A stretch of 64,000 bases of DNA, from NCBI RefSeq assembly GCF_022965805.1, contig NC_133105.1, positions 62,001-126,000 on the forward strand, read 5' to 3'. The notes below the pieces were generated by a model that saw only the letters and a list, made by a program, of their open reading frames with translations, ran no database searches and was not told the DNA's origin. Origin of the DNA: Primulina eburnea. Its lineage: Eukaryota > Streptophyta > Magnoliopsida > Lamiales > Gesneriaceae. The translations under genes and the position numbers were made by a program. Positions 41,885 through 52,300 of the stretch are shown in pieces; the stretch's first letter is position 1; every line of letters begins with the position of its first letter.

Positions 41885-42313
41885 TGATACCCATGGGCCC
41901 ACTAGGCCCAATCACATTTGGAGGTCGACACCACATTTGGGTGGAAAGCCCATCCCAGATCACATTTGGAGGTCGAGACCACATCTGGGTGGAAAGCCCA
42001 TCCCAGATCACATTTGGAGGTCGAGACCACATTTGGGTGGAAAGCCCATCAGGGCCCAGGTATTCTCCTATAAATATCAGGTTTGAGTGTCTCATTAAAG
42101 AATTCACCATATTGTTTTTAGCAGCACCCTTAGCTGCTCCCCCCATATATCCTCAGTCTCTAACTTGAGCGTTGGAGGGGCTACGCCAGGACACCCTCCC
42201 GGCCCCCTTCTAACGATCTTATTCGTGATTTCAGGCTCGAGACAATTTTGACACCTGCGTCTGGACTAATGACACTTGCTGGAAGCGGACCCCAAAATTT
42301 CCCGTGAGTATCA
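41885..42313 (+). repeat. 5' LTR of the Tat-like element
   Basis: It starts TGATACCCATGGGCCC and ends GTGAGTATCA. It holds three near-identical tandem units of about 57 bp near the start (CACATTTGGAGGTCGA, GGGTGGAAAGCCCATC) and a TATA-like CTATAAATATC near 42069. Confidence 0.9.
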
Positions 42314-42315
42314 TT

Positions 42316-42333
42316 TGGCGCCGTCTGTGGGAA
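42316..42333 (+). other. Primer-binding site of the Tat-like element
   Basis: TGGCGCCGTCTGTGGGAA lies two bases after the LTR. This form is common in plant gypsy elements. I do not assign the tRNA with certainty. Confidence 0.75.
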
Positions 42334-42415
42334 ATCTTGAGTTGAGACGTAGAGATGGTAAGCAAGATAGGGAGTAGAAGAGCTACCTCAGCATCATCGC
42401 GTCCTCGGAGGGGAC

Positions 42416-43821
42416 TGATAGGACTCGTTTTTACGTGTTTTTAGTGTTGGTTTTGAGTCGCATTCATGCATCATATTAGTTTGTTTAGTTTAATTTTGCA
42501 TCTTTTTAGCATTATTTATCATTTGACTGATCTCGTGTATTGTGTGGTGATTTTGTAGGAATTGAACCAAAAAGTGGGAGAAACTTTGGCATAATGTCGA
42601 AGAGGATTCGCTAGGGAGGTCAAAAGTGACCGCCCCAGCGAGCATTGTGGTCTGGCCGAGGATTTTTGCGCGAGTGTCTCGCTAGGGCGGTCAAAAGTGA
42701 CCGCCCCAGCGAAACCTGGGACATAATCGAGGAAGTTTATTCGAGGACTACTCGCTAGGGCGGTCAAAATATACCGTCCTAGCGAGAAGTGAGATTGAGA
42801 AAGATTTGTTTCCAAATTTTGAGGGACTCTATCCTACACCAAAACCTAACACACGAGATCAGCCGTTTTGACAGACTTTATCAGACTTTTCATCATTTTT
42901 CTTGGAGGGGAGGCTAGGAGCAAAGGAGATTTCGAAGACCTCGAGATTTCCACGCGTCGTGGCCGTCACTCGTCGTCATCTTTAGTATTTTCATTATTCA
43001 GTATTTGATTTCTCACATTGATTGTGGTTTTTATCATGAATTTCAGTAGCTAAAACTCTAGATTTGTTGGGATTTGAGGGGATCATACCCCGTACTCGGT
43101 GTTTAACATTATTTCTCGACGTTTTTATTAGTGATTTGTTAATGCTATTGTTTGTTCTTGTTTCAATCGAAGCCTAGCTAACTTCCTTTGATTATTTCAT
43201 GTTGTTGATGATTTCGATAGAATAATTAACAATAGAATCAAATAGTATAAACCACGGATTTACAATTTTAGTAGATATACGGAATTGGATACGTGTTGAT
43301 AGTGATAGTTCACCCGGAAGAAAGCTAGTGGATTCCGTAGAATGTAATGCAATCTTGAACTGTTAAATACTTGAGGACACTTGAGTACTGCATGTTTAGG
43401 ATTAGTATTAATATAGCTCGACAGAGTATATTAATTAGTCTAGGGAATTCCGTCGAATGCACGAGTAAAAGTCGAGTGTAGTTATTTAAACACGAGTGGT
43501 AGGTGAACTGCTAATTCCCAACAAATTCATTTCTCATTTGATTTAATCCAAATTAATCATTGCGTTCTTGAACACGTTTTCTTTGCATTTTAATTATTTT
43601 AATTGTTTAATTTACGTTAGTTTAATCATCAACTCAATTTATCGTTGCTAAAGAAATTTTACTTGAAAATAAAAATAGTGTAACGCAGTCCTTGTGGATC
43701 GATACTCGTATTCACTTACGTTTATTATAACTTGACTATCGTGCACTTGCGATATTTAAATCGAGCTTTCTTTTATAAAATAAATTTTGGGACTATTCAC
43801 TGTGCAAGTTTTGCTCGATCA
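42416..43821 (+). mobile_element. Solo Athila LTR nested in the Tat-like element
   Basis: It starts TGATAGGACTCG and ends TTGCTCGATCA, matching the end of the element A LTR, and is 1406 bp long. The flanks GGGAC (42411-42415) and GGAAC (43822-43826) form a 5-bp duplication with one change. The gag-like frame of the host element continues on both sides, with no element interior between. Confidence 0.85.
42608..42787. promoter_or_regulatory. Three dyads with changed outer arms in the solo LTR
   Basis: Dyads start at 42608, 42679 and 42752 (71 and 73 bp). Arms read TCGCTAGGGCGGT and ACCGCCCCAGCGA or ACCGTCCTAGCGA. The inner GCGGT/ACCGC is shared with element A, while the outer arm differs and its partner differs to match. 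The slot in the LTR (about 190-370 bp in) is the same. Confidence 0.65.
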
Positions 43822-44407
43822 GGAACCCGAACAATCTCATGTTGAGACAAGACAGGAACAACCGCATCTCGAGACGAGATAGGAACAACCTCGTCAAGAG
43901 ACAAGAGCCGAGCAGCCCCTTCACGAGACAAGGGTCGAGCAAACCCGTCCCAATGAGAATGTTGGGAACTTGACCCTGGAACAGTTGGGCCAATTCATCA
44001 CTTGGACAGTGGATGAGGCTATGAAGATAAACCAAAAATCTATGTTCGCTGAAGAGCAGGCCACTCGCCAGGAGCGAGAGGAAAATGTTGAGGGCCAGCG
44101 GAGCAGGATTGAAGAGACACAGCCCCTCCCAAGCGAGGGGAATGCGGAGATAGGGGAATGTGGAGATGGGAGAGATGTGGCGATAATATTTATTGATAAT
44201 GGAAGCTCCGTGAACGTCTTGTTCAAAAGCACGTTGGATCGAATGAAGGTGGAAGGATTTGAGTTTGAGCCAGTCTCCATCCCGTTGTATGGGTTTGCAG
44301 AACACGTCATCCCGCCTTTGGGTCAAATTGTTCTTCCCTTATCCTTGGAGAATGATCCTCAGCGGGTAACAAAAATGATAACTTTCACGGTGGTAGATAT
44401 TCCATAA
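43822..44407 (+). pseudogene. Gag fragment fused to protease (Tat-like)
   Basis: A glutamine- and glutamate-rich gag N-terminus (LTLEQLGQFITWTVDEAMKI near 43971) joins directly at about 44175 to a retropepsin start IFIDNGSSVNVLFKSTLD, so the capsid and nucleocapsid parts are deleted. A stop at 44405 ends the frame. Confidence 0.75.
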
Positions 44408-44810
44408 TTGTATAACGGAATCTTGAGACGGCTAGCCTTCGAGGATTTTAGAGCCATAGCTTCCACGCATCATCAGAAGCTTAAGTTTCCCGTGGGAAAA
44501 GAAGTGGGATTCTTGTGCGGGGACCAAAAATTCGTGTGCTGGTGTTATGAAGGTGTAGCGAGGGAGGAGGAAAAAAGAGCGCGTGTAGAGGTTAACATGA
44601 TTAGGAAAGGAAGAAGTGGGTGGCTTGGTCCGAGTGAAGGTACACGAAGAGCAGAGGGGAAAGTTGGACCCAGAGTGGGAAAGTCTGTTCAGAGTGATTG
44701 AGAAATTTAATTCTGAAGCTTATTACTTGGAGAATGCTCAAGGCAAGACTTTAAAGAGGCCCTGGAATACTTACCACCTTAGAAAATATCCTTCTGGATT
44801 TTATCGATGA
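44408..44810 (+). pseudogene. Tat-like pol ends: post-protease and integrase C-terminus
   Basis: YNGILRRLAFEDFRAIAST (about 44412) is the segment after the protease. By 44600 the sequence is already integrase C-terminus (RVKVHEEQRGKLDPEWE, RPWNTYHLRKY). Nearly all of pol is therefore deleted between about 44530 and 44590. The frame ends at 44810. Confidence 0.75.
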
Positions 44811-44929
44811 TGTATTTCATATTTGAATTTTCGCATGTAATCAGTTTGAATTTAGTAAAGTCGAGTTCTTCTTTTCAGTTCATGAATATTGTTGTATTAT
44901 GAAGGTGAGAGTGGAAAATTTTATTTTTC

Positions 44930-46840
44930 CTACTAAGGCATCGCCTAGTAGAGGTGCAGAGTTGGAAAGGAGAAAAATTAAATTTTTCCTGCTAAGGCAT
45001 CGCCTAGCAGAGGAGTTAGAGGGTGAGGGTGAAGAATTTTTATTTTCCTGCTAAGGCGTCGCCTAACAGATGAGTTAGAGGGTGATGGTGGAGAATTTTA
45101 TATTCCTGCTAAGGCATTGCCTGGCAGAGGAGTCAGAGGGTGACAATGTGAAATTTTGATTTTCCTGCTAATGTGTCGCCTAGGAGAGGAGTTAGAGGGT
45201 GAGGGTGGAGAATCTTTATTTTCCTGCTAAGGCGTCGCCTAGCATAGGATTAGAGTGTGATGGTGGAGAATCTTTATTTTCCTACTAAGGCGTCGCCTAG
45301 CAGAGGAGTTGGAAGGTGAGGGTGGAGAATCTTTATTTTCATGTTAAGACGTCACCTAATAGAGGAGTTAGAGGGTGAGGGTGAAGAATCTTTATTTTCC
45401 TGCTAAGGCGTCGCTTAGCAGAGGAGTTAGAGGGTGATGGTGGAGAATCTTTATTTTCATGCTAAGGCATCGCCTAGTAGAGGAGCAGAGTGGAGGAGGA
45501 GAATTAAATTTTCCTGCTACGGCGTCGCCTAGCAGAGGAGGAGAGTGGAGGAGAAGAATTTTATTTTCCTGCTAAGGCATCGCCTATCAGAGGAGCAGAG
45601 TGGAGGAAAAGAATTTTATTTTCCTGCTAAGGCATTCCCTCGCAGAGGAGCATAGTGGAGGAGGAGAATTAAATTTTCCTGCTAAGGCATCGCCTAGCAG
45701 AGGAGCAGATTTTGGTCGAAGAAAAATTAAATTTTTCTGCTAAGTCGTCGCCTAGCAGAGGAGTTAGAGAGTGAGGGTGGAGAATCTTTATTTTCCTATT
45801 AAGGCGTCGCTTAGCAGAGGAGTTAGAGAGTGAGGGTGGAGAATCTTTATTTTCCTTCTAAGGCGTCGCCTAGCAGAAGAGTTAGAGGGTGATGGTGGAG
45901 AATCTTTATTTTCCTGCTAAGGCATCGCCTAGCAGAGGAGCATAGTGGAGGAGGAGAATTAAATTTTCCTGCTAAGGCATCGCCTAGCAGAGGAGCAGAG
46001 TTTTGGCGGAGAAAAATTAAATTTTTCTGCTAAAGCGTCGCCGAGCAGAGGAGTTAGAGGGTGAGGGTGGAGAATCTTTATTTTCCTGCTAAGGTGTCGC
46101 CTAACAGAAGAGTTAGAGGGTGATGGTGGAGAATCTTTATTTTCCTGCTAAGGCGTCGCCAAGCAGAGGAGCAGAGCGGAGCAGGAGAATTAAATTTTCC
46201 TGCTAAAGCGTCGCCTAGCAGAGGAGCAGAGTGGAGGAGAATAATTTATTTTCCTGCTAAGGTATCGCCTAGTAGAGGAGCAGAGTGGAGGAAAAGAATT
46301 TTATTTTCCTGCTAAGGCATCACCTAGCAGAGGAGCATAGTGGAGGAGGAGAATTAAATTTTCCTACTTAGGCATCGCCTAGTAGAGGAACAGAGTTTGG
46401 GCGGAGAAAAATTAAATATTCCTGCTACGGCGTCGCTAGCAGAGGAGCAGAGTGGAGGAGGAGAATTAAATTTTCCTGCTAAGGCATCACCTAGTAGAGG
46501 AGCAGAGTGGAGGAGGAGAATTAAATTTCATTTTTCCTACTAAGGCATCGCCGAGTATGGGAGCAGCGTTGAGGAGAAATATTTCATTTTCCCTACCTAC
46601 TAAGGGATCGCCTAGTAAAATAGCAGAGTTGGGGAGAAATAAAAATTTTCCTTCTAAGGCATCGCCTAGTAGAGGAGCAGGGTCGAGGAGAAAAATTTTA
46701 TTTTCCTACTAAGGCTTCGCAGAGGAGCAGACTTGGTGAGAAAAATTTTATTTTCCTACTAAAGCGTCACTTAGTAGAGGAGTTCGGGGGTGAGGAAGTT
46801 GAAGTTTTATTTTCCTGCTAAGGACTATTTTAGCATAAGA
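44930..46840. repeat. Tandem array of about 34 dyad units, 55-60 bp
   Basis: Each unit has CTGCTAAGGCG, one base, and CGCCTAGCAG (or changed forms), followed by GAGGAG and one of two linkers: a TTAGAGGGTGAGGGTGGAG type or a CAGAGTGGAGGAGGAG type. I counted about 34 units by eye. The array lies between pol and the 3' LTR, where Tat-lineage elements are known to carry hypervariable tandem repeats. It has no coding capacity. Confidence 0.9.
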
Positions 46841-46969
46841 TTCAAGGGCGCGGAGAAATGGAAATTAGTTTCCTTCAAAAGCTTAGCGGAGGACCTTGAA
46901 GATGGGGGCGACGAGGGCATACCGTGTTAGAAAAATTTATTTGATTTGCCGATAACAAACGATGTTTGC

Positions 46970-47715
46970 CGCTGTGAAAATTACGGAGATCGGCCTGGTG
47001 TACTGGGCGAGTGCTTGCGGGCGAGGGCGAGCAGGCGTGAGGGCGAGCTGGTGTACTGGGCGAGTGCTTGCGGGCGAGCTGGTGTACTGGCGGGCGAGTG
47101 TGTGTGTCGAGCATGCAGAGCGTGCGTGGGCGAGCGTGCATAGAGAGTGGGGCGAGCAGGCGTGATGGCGAGCTGGTGTAATGGGCGAGTGTTTGCGGGC
47201 GAGCTGGTGTACTGGCGGGCATGCGTACAGGCGAGCGTGCGCGGGCGAGCATGCAGAGCGTGTGTAGGCGAGCGTGCAGAGTGAGTGGGGCGAGCAGGCA
47301 TGAGGGCGAGCTGGTGTATTGGGCGAGTGCTTGCGGTCGAGCACTCGTGGGCGAGCGTGCTTACAGGCGAGCGTTCAGAGGGAGTGGGGCGAGCGTTCAG
47401 AGGGAGTGGGGCGAGCAGGCGTGAGGGCGAGCTGGTGTACTGGGTGAGTGCTTGCGGGTGAGCATATGTACTGGCAGGCGTGCGTACGTCTGAGCGCTCA
47501 TGGGCGAGCGTGCGTGGGCGAGCAAGCGTACGGGCGAGCGTGCAAAAGGAATGGGCCGAGCAGGCGTGCGAGCGTCCGGGCGAGCGTGCGCAGGCGTGCG
47601 GGCGCTCGACGAGTGGGCAAGAAAGTCGTGCGTAGAAGAGGGCGGCATGCTGTAGGTGAGGCGTGCGTAGAAGAGGGCTGCGCGCTGTAGGTGAGGCGTG
47701 CGTAGAAGAGGGCGG
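46970..47715. repeat. GC-rich degenerate repeat of GGCGAGC words
   Basis: Phrases such as CTGGTGTACTGGGCGAGTG, CTTGCGGGCGAGC and GGCGAGCGTGC recur irregularly. The stretch is open in several frames on both strands because of its composition, not because it codes for protein. Confidence 0.85.
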
Positions 47716-47988
47716 GGCCGCGCGGAGGCTATGCAGGTTGGTGAGAGTGAACGCGGGTGTGGATGAGGTTGGGGCGGGGCTGTGCAAAGGGGAGCGTTGT
47801 GATGTGGGCACGCGGCACGACTACTAATGAAAATGCGGTGTAGGATTACGATTTGATTCGTTTCCAAATTTTGGGGACTAACGAGCAGCAGGAAGAAAAT
47901 ACACAACTCGCGCCCGACAAATCGAGGACAACACAATTAATCGAACTTTGAACCTGCAATTCAGTTCGACTCGGGAGGGGGAGACTGG

Positions 47989-48417
47989 TGATACCCATGA
48001 GCCCACTAGGCCCAATCACATTTGGAGGTGGAGATCACATTTGGGTGGAAAGCCCATCCCAAATCACAATTGGAGGTCGAGACCACATTTGGGTGAAAAG
48101 CCCATCCCAGATCACATTTGGAGGTCGATACCACATTTGGGTGGAAAGCCCATCAGGGCCCAGGTATTCTCCTATAAATATCAGGTTTGAGTGTCTCATT
48201 AAAGAATTCACCATATTGTTTTTAGCAGCACCCTTAGCTGCTCCCCCCATATATCCTCAGTCTCTGACTTGAGCGTCGGAGGGGCTACGCCAGGACACCC
48301 TCCTGGCCCCCTTCTAACGATCTTATTCGTGATTTCAGGCTCGAGATAATTTTGACACCTACGTCTGGACTAGTGATACTTGCTGGAAGGGGACCCCAAA
48401 ATTTTCCGTGAGTATCA
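47989..48417 (+). repeat. 3' LTR of the Tat-like element
   Basis: It has the same length and ends as the 5' LTR, with a modest number of base differences. A purine-rich GGGAGGGGGAGA precedes it. TTGTG follows, completing the target duplication. Confidence 0.9.
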
Positions 48418-49010
48418 TTGTGTTACTTTTGTAGATGATTATTCTCATATGACAGGGTTATTTATTTACAGTCGTTTTGAATAATTCTTTCATTTCTCTA
48501 ACCTTTATGCTAAGATTCAAACTCAATCTAATGTTCCTATACAAATATTGTGAATGATAATGCTAAGGATGACTTATCAGAATCTTTTCAAACTTACGTG
48601 ACTCAACATGGCATTCTTCATCAAACCTCGTGTAGAGACACCATCTCAAAATAGGGTTGCGGAGAGAAAGAATAGACATCTTCTCGAAACGGCAAGGGCT
48701 AAAGGTTTTGGGCTGATGCAGTTTTCATAGCTCGCCTTCTAATTAATCGTATGCATTGTTTGTTCTTCATGGTGAGTCTCTACACCATGTTCTCTTTCCA
48801 AATAAGGTATTGTTTTTTGTTGAATCTAGAACATTTGGTTGCACTTGCTTTGTCCGAGATATCCGTTCTCATGTCACAAAACTTGATCTTAAATCTCGGA
48901 AGTGTGTTTTTCTCGAGTATTCTCGGGTTCAAAAAGGATATAGTTGTTATTGACCTAATCTTACCAAATATTTGCCTTCTAATATTTGGACCGATTATCA
49001 TATAACGGAC
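48418..49010 (+). pseudogene. Copia remnant: integrase right part
   Basis: It resumes with FVDDYSHMT, directly continuing the block cut at 41884. It then gives DNAKDD, HQTSC and RNRHLLETARA pieces, and VRDIRSHVTKLDLKSRKCVF with YLPSNIWTDYH. Frame changes are frequent. It ends near 49010, where a repeat shared with intron 5 of the PDS5 gene starts. Confidence 0.75.
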
Positions 49011-49165
49011 GTATGAACGTGACATACGTTCGTAGAGTATCTCACATAGAAATGCACATTATTTGGTCTGTTGTAACTAATAACTAGGAAATCATATTCT
49101 GCAAAACTTATTTTTTCTTTTTCCTTTTTGGAACTAAAAAACCAAATATTCCAAGAGGAGTGGTC
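48999..49165. repeat. Dispersed repeat copy 1 (3' flank of PDS5 gene)
   Basis: It shares long stretches with 58636-58820, for example TAGAAATGCACATTATTTG, TCTGTTGTAACTAATAACTA and ATGAACGTGACATA, in the same orientation about 9.6 kb apart. Confidence 0.75.
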
Positions 49166-49357
49166 TGCAATATGATATATATTCCTACGTATGGTCTGAG
49201 AATAAATCACAAGGCTTGACGACAAGTATCAACCGCAAAACCAGCTAAAAATGGCATGTCAACTTCAGACTTACAACATCCGTGCCTAGTTTAATATCAA
49301 AACCCACAGAAAATTGCAGGAAAAGTGCAATGTAAAGGAAGACTAATAAGGCACACT

Positions 49358-52300
49358 TTATCTCCTTCGCTTTTTTGCAGCCTTAGTTTCACTTTCTTGA
49401 AACTTCGCACTATCTGGTGATTTCCCTCTGATGGATTCTTGTGATTTTGACAAGTCAGTGGTTTTTCCCTTAATGTGATCAGTTTCTTTCAACTTTGACG
49501 AACTAGATTTTGCTGTCCCTGTTCCGTTGACACTACTGGATCTGCCACTTTGTGAAGTATTACCTTTAGAATTGACATTTCGTTGGCGGTCTGGTTTCGA
49601 GTGGCTCGAAGTTTTGGCAACATCATCTCTAGATCTACCAGATGTCTTGGCAGAATCTTCATGAGATTTGCCCCTGTGTTTCTGAGAAGGGTTTTTATCC
49701 TTGACAGGATCTGCAATAGATTTCCCACTGGATTTTGAGTTACTTTTGGACTTCAACTCTGCTTTGCCATCATCCTTAAATTTGCTTCCAGATTTCCCAC
49801 CAAACTTTACATCTTTCGGCTTACCAGAAGATGTGGACTTACTACAAGCCATTGATTATTAGTATAATTTGACCTTTAATTTTAAATAAAAATGTACGGG
49901 GGAACTGAGAATTATAAGAACAACCTTTTAAGTGAACCGTCTATCTTCCTCCGCTTGCTTGACAATTCAGAAATGGGAAAACCTTTCTTCTTCCTGCGCC
50001 TGGTAAAAGAAAGAAATAATCAGTATAAACATTCACAAAATAATTCCAAAAGATAATTTCTCCATCAAAATTCTTCCAACTAAGGAAATTTCCTGGTCAA
50101 ATTTCACAAATGTTAGCAAGGTTTTCCAGCAAATCTAGGAATTTGTTTTGGGATTGGAGAATATGTTTAAAGATATGCCACTATATGCTTTTGATGGCTT
50201 TAAACCATTTCACCTTCTTTCAAGATTTGAGAAGTCCAAGTTAATGGAAAAAGTACTTGAACATGATCAACGGACAGTTGCTAAAGTTCAAGGTATAGTT
50301 GCAACTTGTGAGAAAAGCATGTGTTTTCCCGTTGAGTGAATTCATATATGCCTAAAAAGTAACACAAATTATCAGCTTCATTTGGTTCGTGTTGAATGGG
50401 CCAGATGATAAAATGTTTATCATAGATGGACATACAAAAGTTCATCTTAGTAAAATAATTCCCTTTGCCGAATAGATTCAACAAAACAGGAAACAATAGG
50501 ACTAAAATTACTCCCTACAAAACATATTATGCATACAAGCAGCCGAGTCCGGTGGGATTTACATTTTAATTCTGACATCCCATTCTATTTAGTTCCACAT
50601 TGTTAACATCAATGAAGGGATAAACATAAAATAATAAGAAATATAAGAAAAATAATAATAATAGTCATCATCAATAGACTGACTAAGGAAACTGGTTTCA
50701 GGACGGAAACATAATTCTAACGGGGAAATGCAGATGATCCAGGGATCTTCCCATTGCTCCTGCACTAAAAATGTAAATCTCATCCTTTAATCCCAGACAG
50801 TAGTTCAAGGATGGACACTCAGCTACCATTAATTGACACAGTAGATACAGCTGCAAGCCTTAAAAGTTGAAGATAAATAATTTATTTTTCATGAAGGGGT
50901 ACTAGGAAGTAACAAAACATGGAAGAGGTAGCAACTGGAGAATAAACTTACATGTCTGAGGAAGCATCAGGACTTGAATGCTCAATAGATTTGCCCTAGT
51001 CACACAAATTGTCAAATATATCATACATATGAGGTCTTAATAGAAACCAGCAAATTTTTAAATCTAACCATCGCAGCAAATGAATCATCTCCAAACAATT
51101 CCCATCGCTCCCTTCCTAAATTTAGTACTTCTTTGTCACCATCATTATACAACACCTATTTCAGATGGAAGCCAGTTTACACTGAAACAAGTTTTAAATG
51201 CAAATCAAAGTAATTAATGAAAGAAAGAAAGATATTTTTTCCTCACCATATGCTTCTTCTTGACAGAATCAAAAGAAGAAATAACACCTTCATAAAACCT
51301 GACAGCGATGAAAGCATCATAAAAAAAGTAATTTTGACACTTTTATGTACAGAGTGGAATGTATGGACTTACATCTGATCTTTTGGCCACCAGACCTTAA
51401 CTTTTGAGCCAACCAATTCCTCCCCGTACTCTTTAGTCTCAGATGTCTGAAACAAAATAACAATAAACTTAATTGAACTGACTTGTATTGTTGAAAGTTT
51501 GGTCGTGCACTTTCTCTAAATGCCAGTGCAACAAAGCGGTTTTACACGTGTTTCAAAAGAATATTTCAAGGGCAAAAACAATACATATGAGGTCTTAATA
51601 GAAACATGCGATGCATTCGTTTTTTTAAAGGAAAAATAAGAAACAAACTATCAAAAAGGGAGATGGACATTCACCGCTTCCTATGATGTCCTTACCAATT
51701 CTTGATGAGGAACCCACCCAAATTTTCTCATTATCCAAAATCTCTTCAACATTTTTTGTCGACTATATTCATCACTAGAAGTTAGGGATTAGTATCTTTG
51801 TAATCTAGGCTATATTTAGCATGCGTATATTTTATTCTAGGTAAATTAGTAGTTCCCATATTTATGGGCTATCAATTAGGGCTAAACTTTAGGAGTATCT
51901 GTGTATATATATTCCCTTTGTTTAATCAAAATAATAAGAAGAAGATTTCCAGTAATTTAAATCTTCATGGTATCAGAGATACGGCTCTTCTCTCTCAAAT
52001 CGCCATCTCCTCCTCTATAGCCTCATTCTCGTGTAGCCATCCTCAACCATGGTGAAACATGGCCTGGCTGCCGAAACCTCAAAATCAGAAACTCTAAACC
52101 CTAGCCCCACCGAAAACAATTCCTTTGTCATCACAAGCCACAAATTAAATGGCCACAATTATCTTCAGTGGTCTAAGTCGGTTAATATGTTTATTTGCGG
52201 TAGAGGAAAGGAGGAGTACTTGATGAGCGAGTCGGCCATCCCAGAGAAGACGGATCCAGATTTCAAGAAGTGGAACATCGAAAATCACATGATTATGGCG

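Larger units (their letters stand above)
41885..48417 (+). mobile_element. Tat-like gypsy element, internally deleted, TSD TTGTG
   Basis: Both LTRs are 429 bp (41885-42313 and 47989-48417) with TGATAC and GTATCA ends. The target duplication TTGTG is perfect (41880-41884 and 48418-48422). The inside keeps a primer site, a gag start, a protease, short pol ends, a 34-unit array, a GC-rich array and a polypurine tract (about 47973-47984). RT, RNase H and the integrase core are absent, so it could only move with help from a relative. The pol pieces fit the Tat branch. Confidence 0.85.

Noticed and set aside
41839..42168. ORF with repeated HIWV/ITFGGRDH units
   Set aside because: It lies in the tandem part of the Tat-like LTR; the same happens in the 3' LTR (47948-48272). 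It is LTR repeat, not a gene.
44930..46840. Regular repeat and spacer pattern resembling a CRISPR array
   Set aside because: The DNA is from a plant, the linkers are themselves repeats and not unique spacers, and no cas-like gene exists. It is a minisatellite in a retroelement.
46875..47936. Long open frames on both strands with Cys/Arg/Ala- or Pro/Ser/His-rich products
   Set aside because: They arise from the GC-rich GGCGAGC word repeat, which lacks stops in several frames at once. No domain is present and both strands are equally open.
49489..49852. Separate single-exon gene starting MACSKSTSSG
   Set aside because: The ATG lies upstream of a TGTAG acceptor with a TACTAAT branch point, and the frame joins exactly to the PDS5 exon before it. 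It is the last PDS5 exon.
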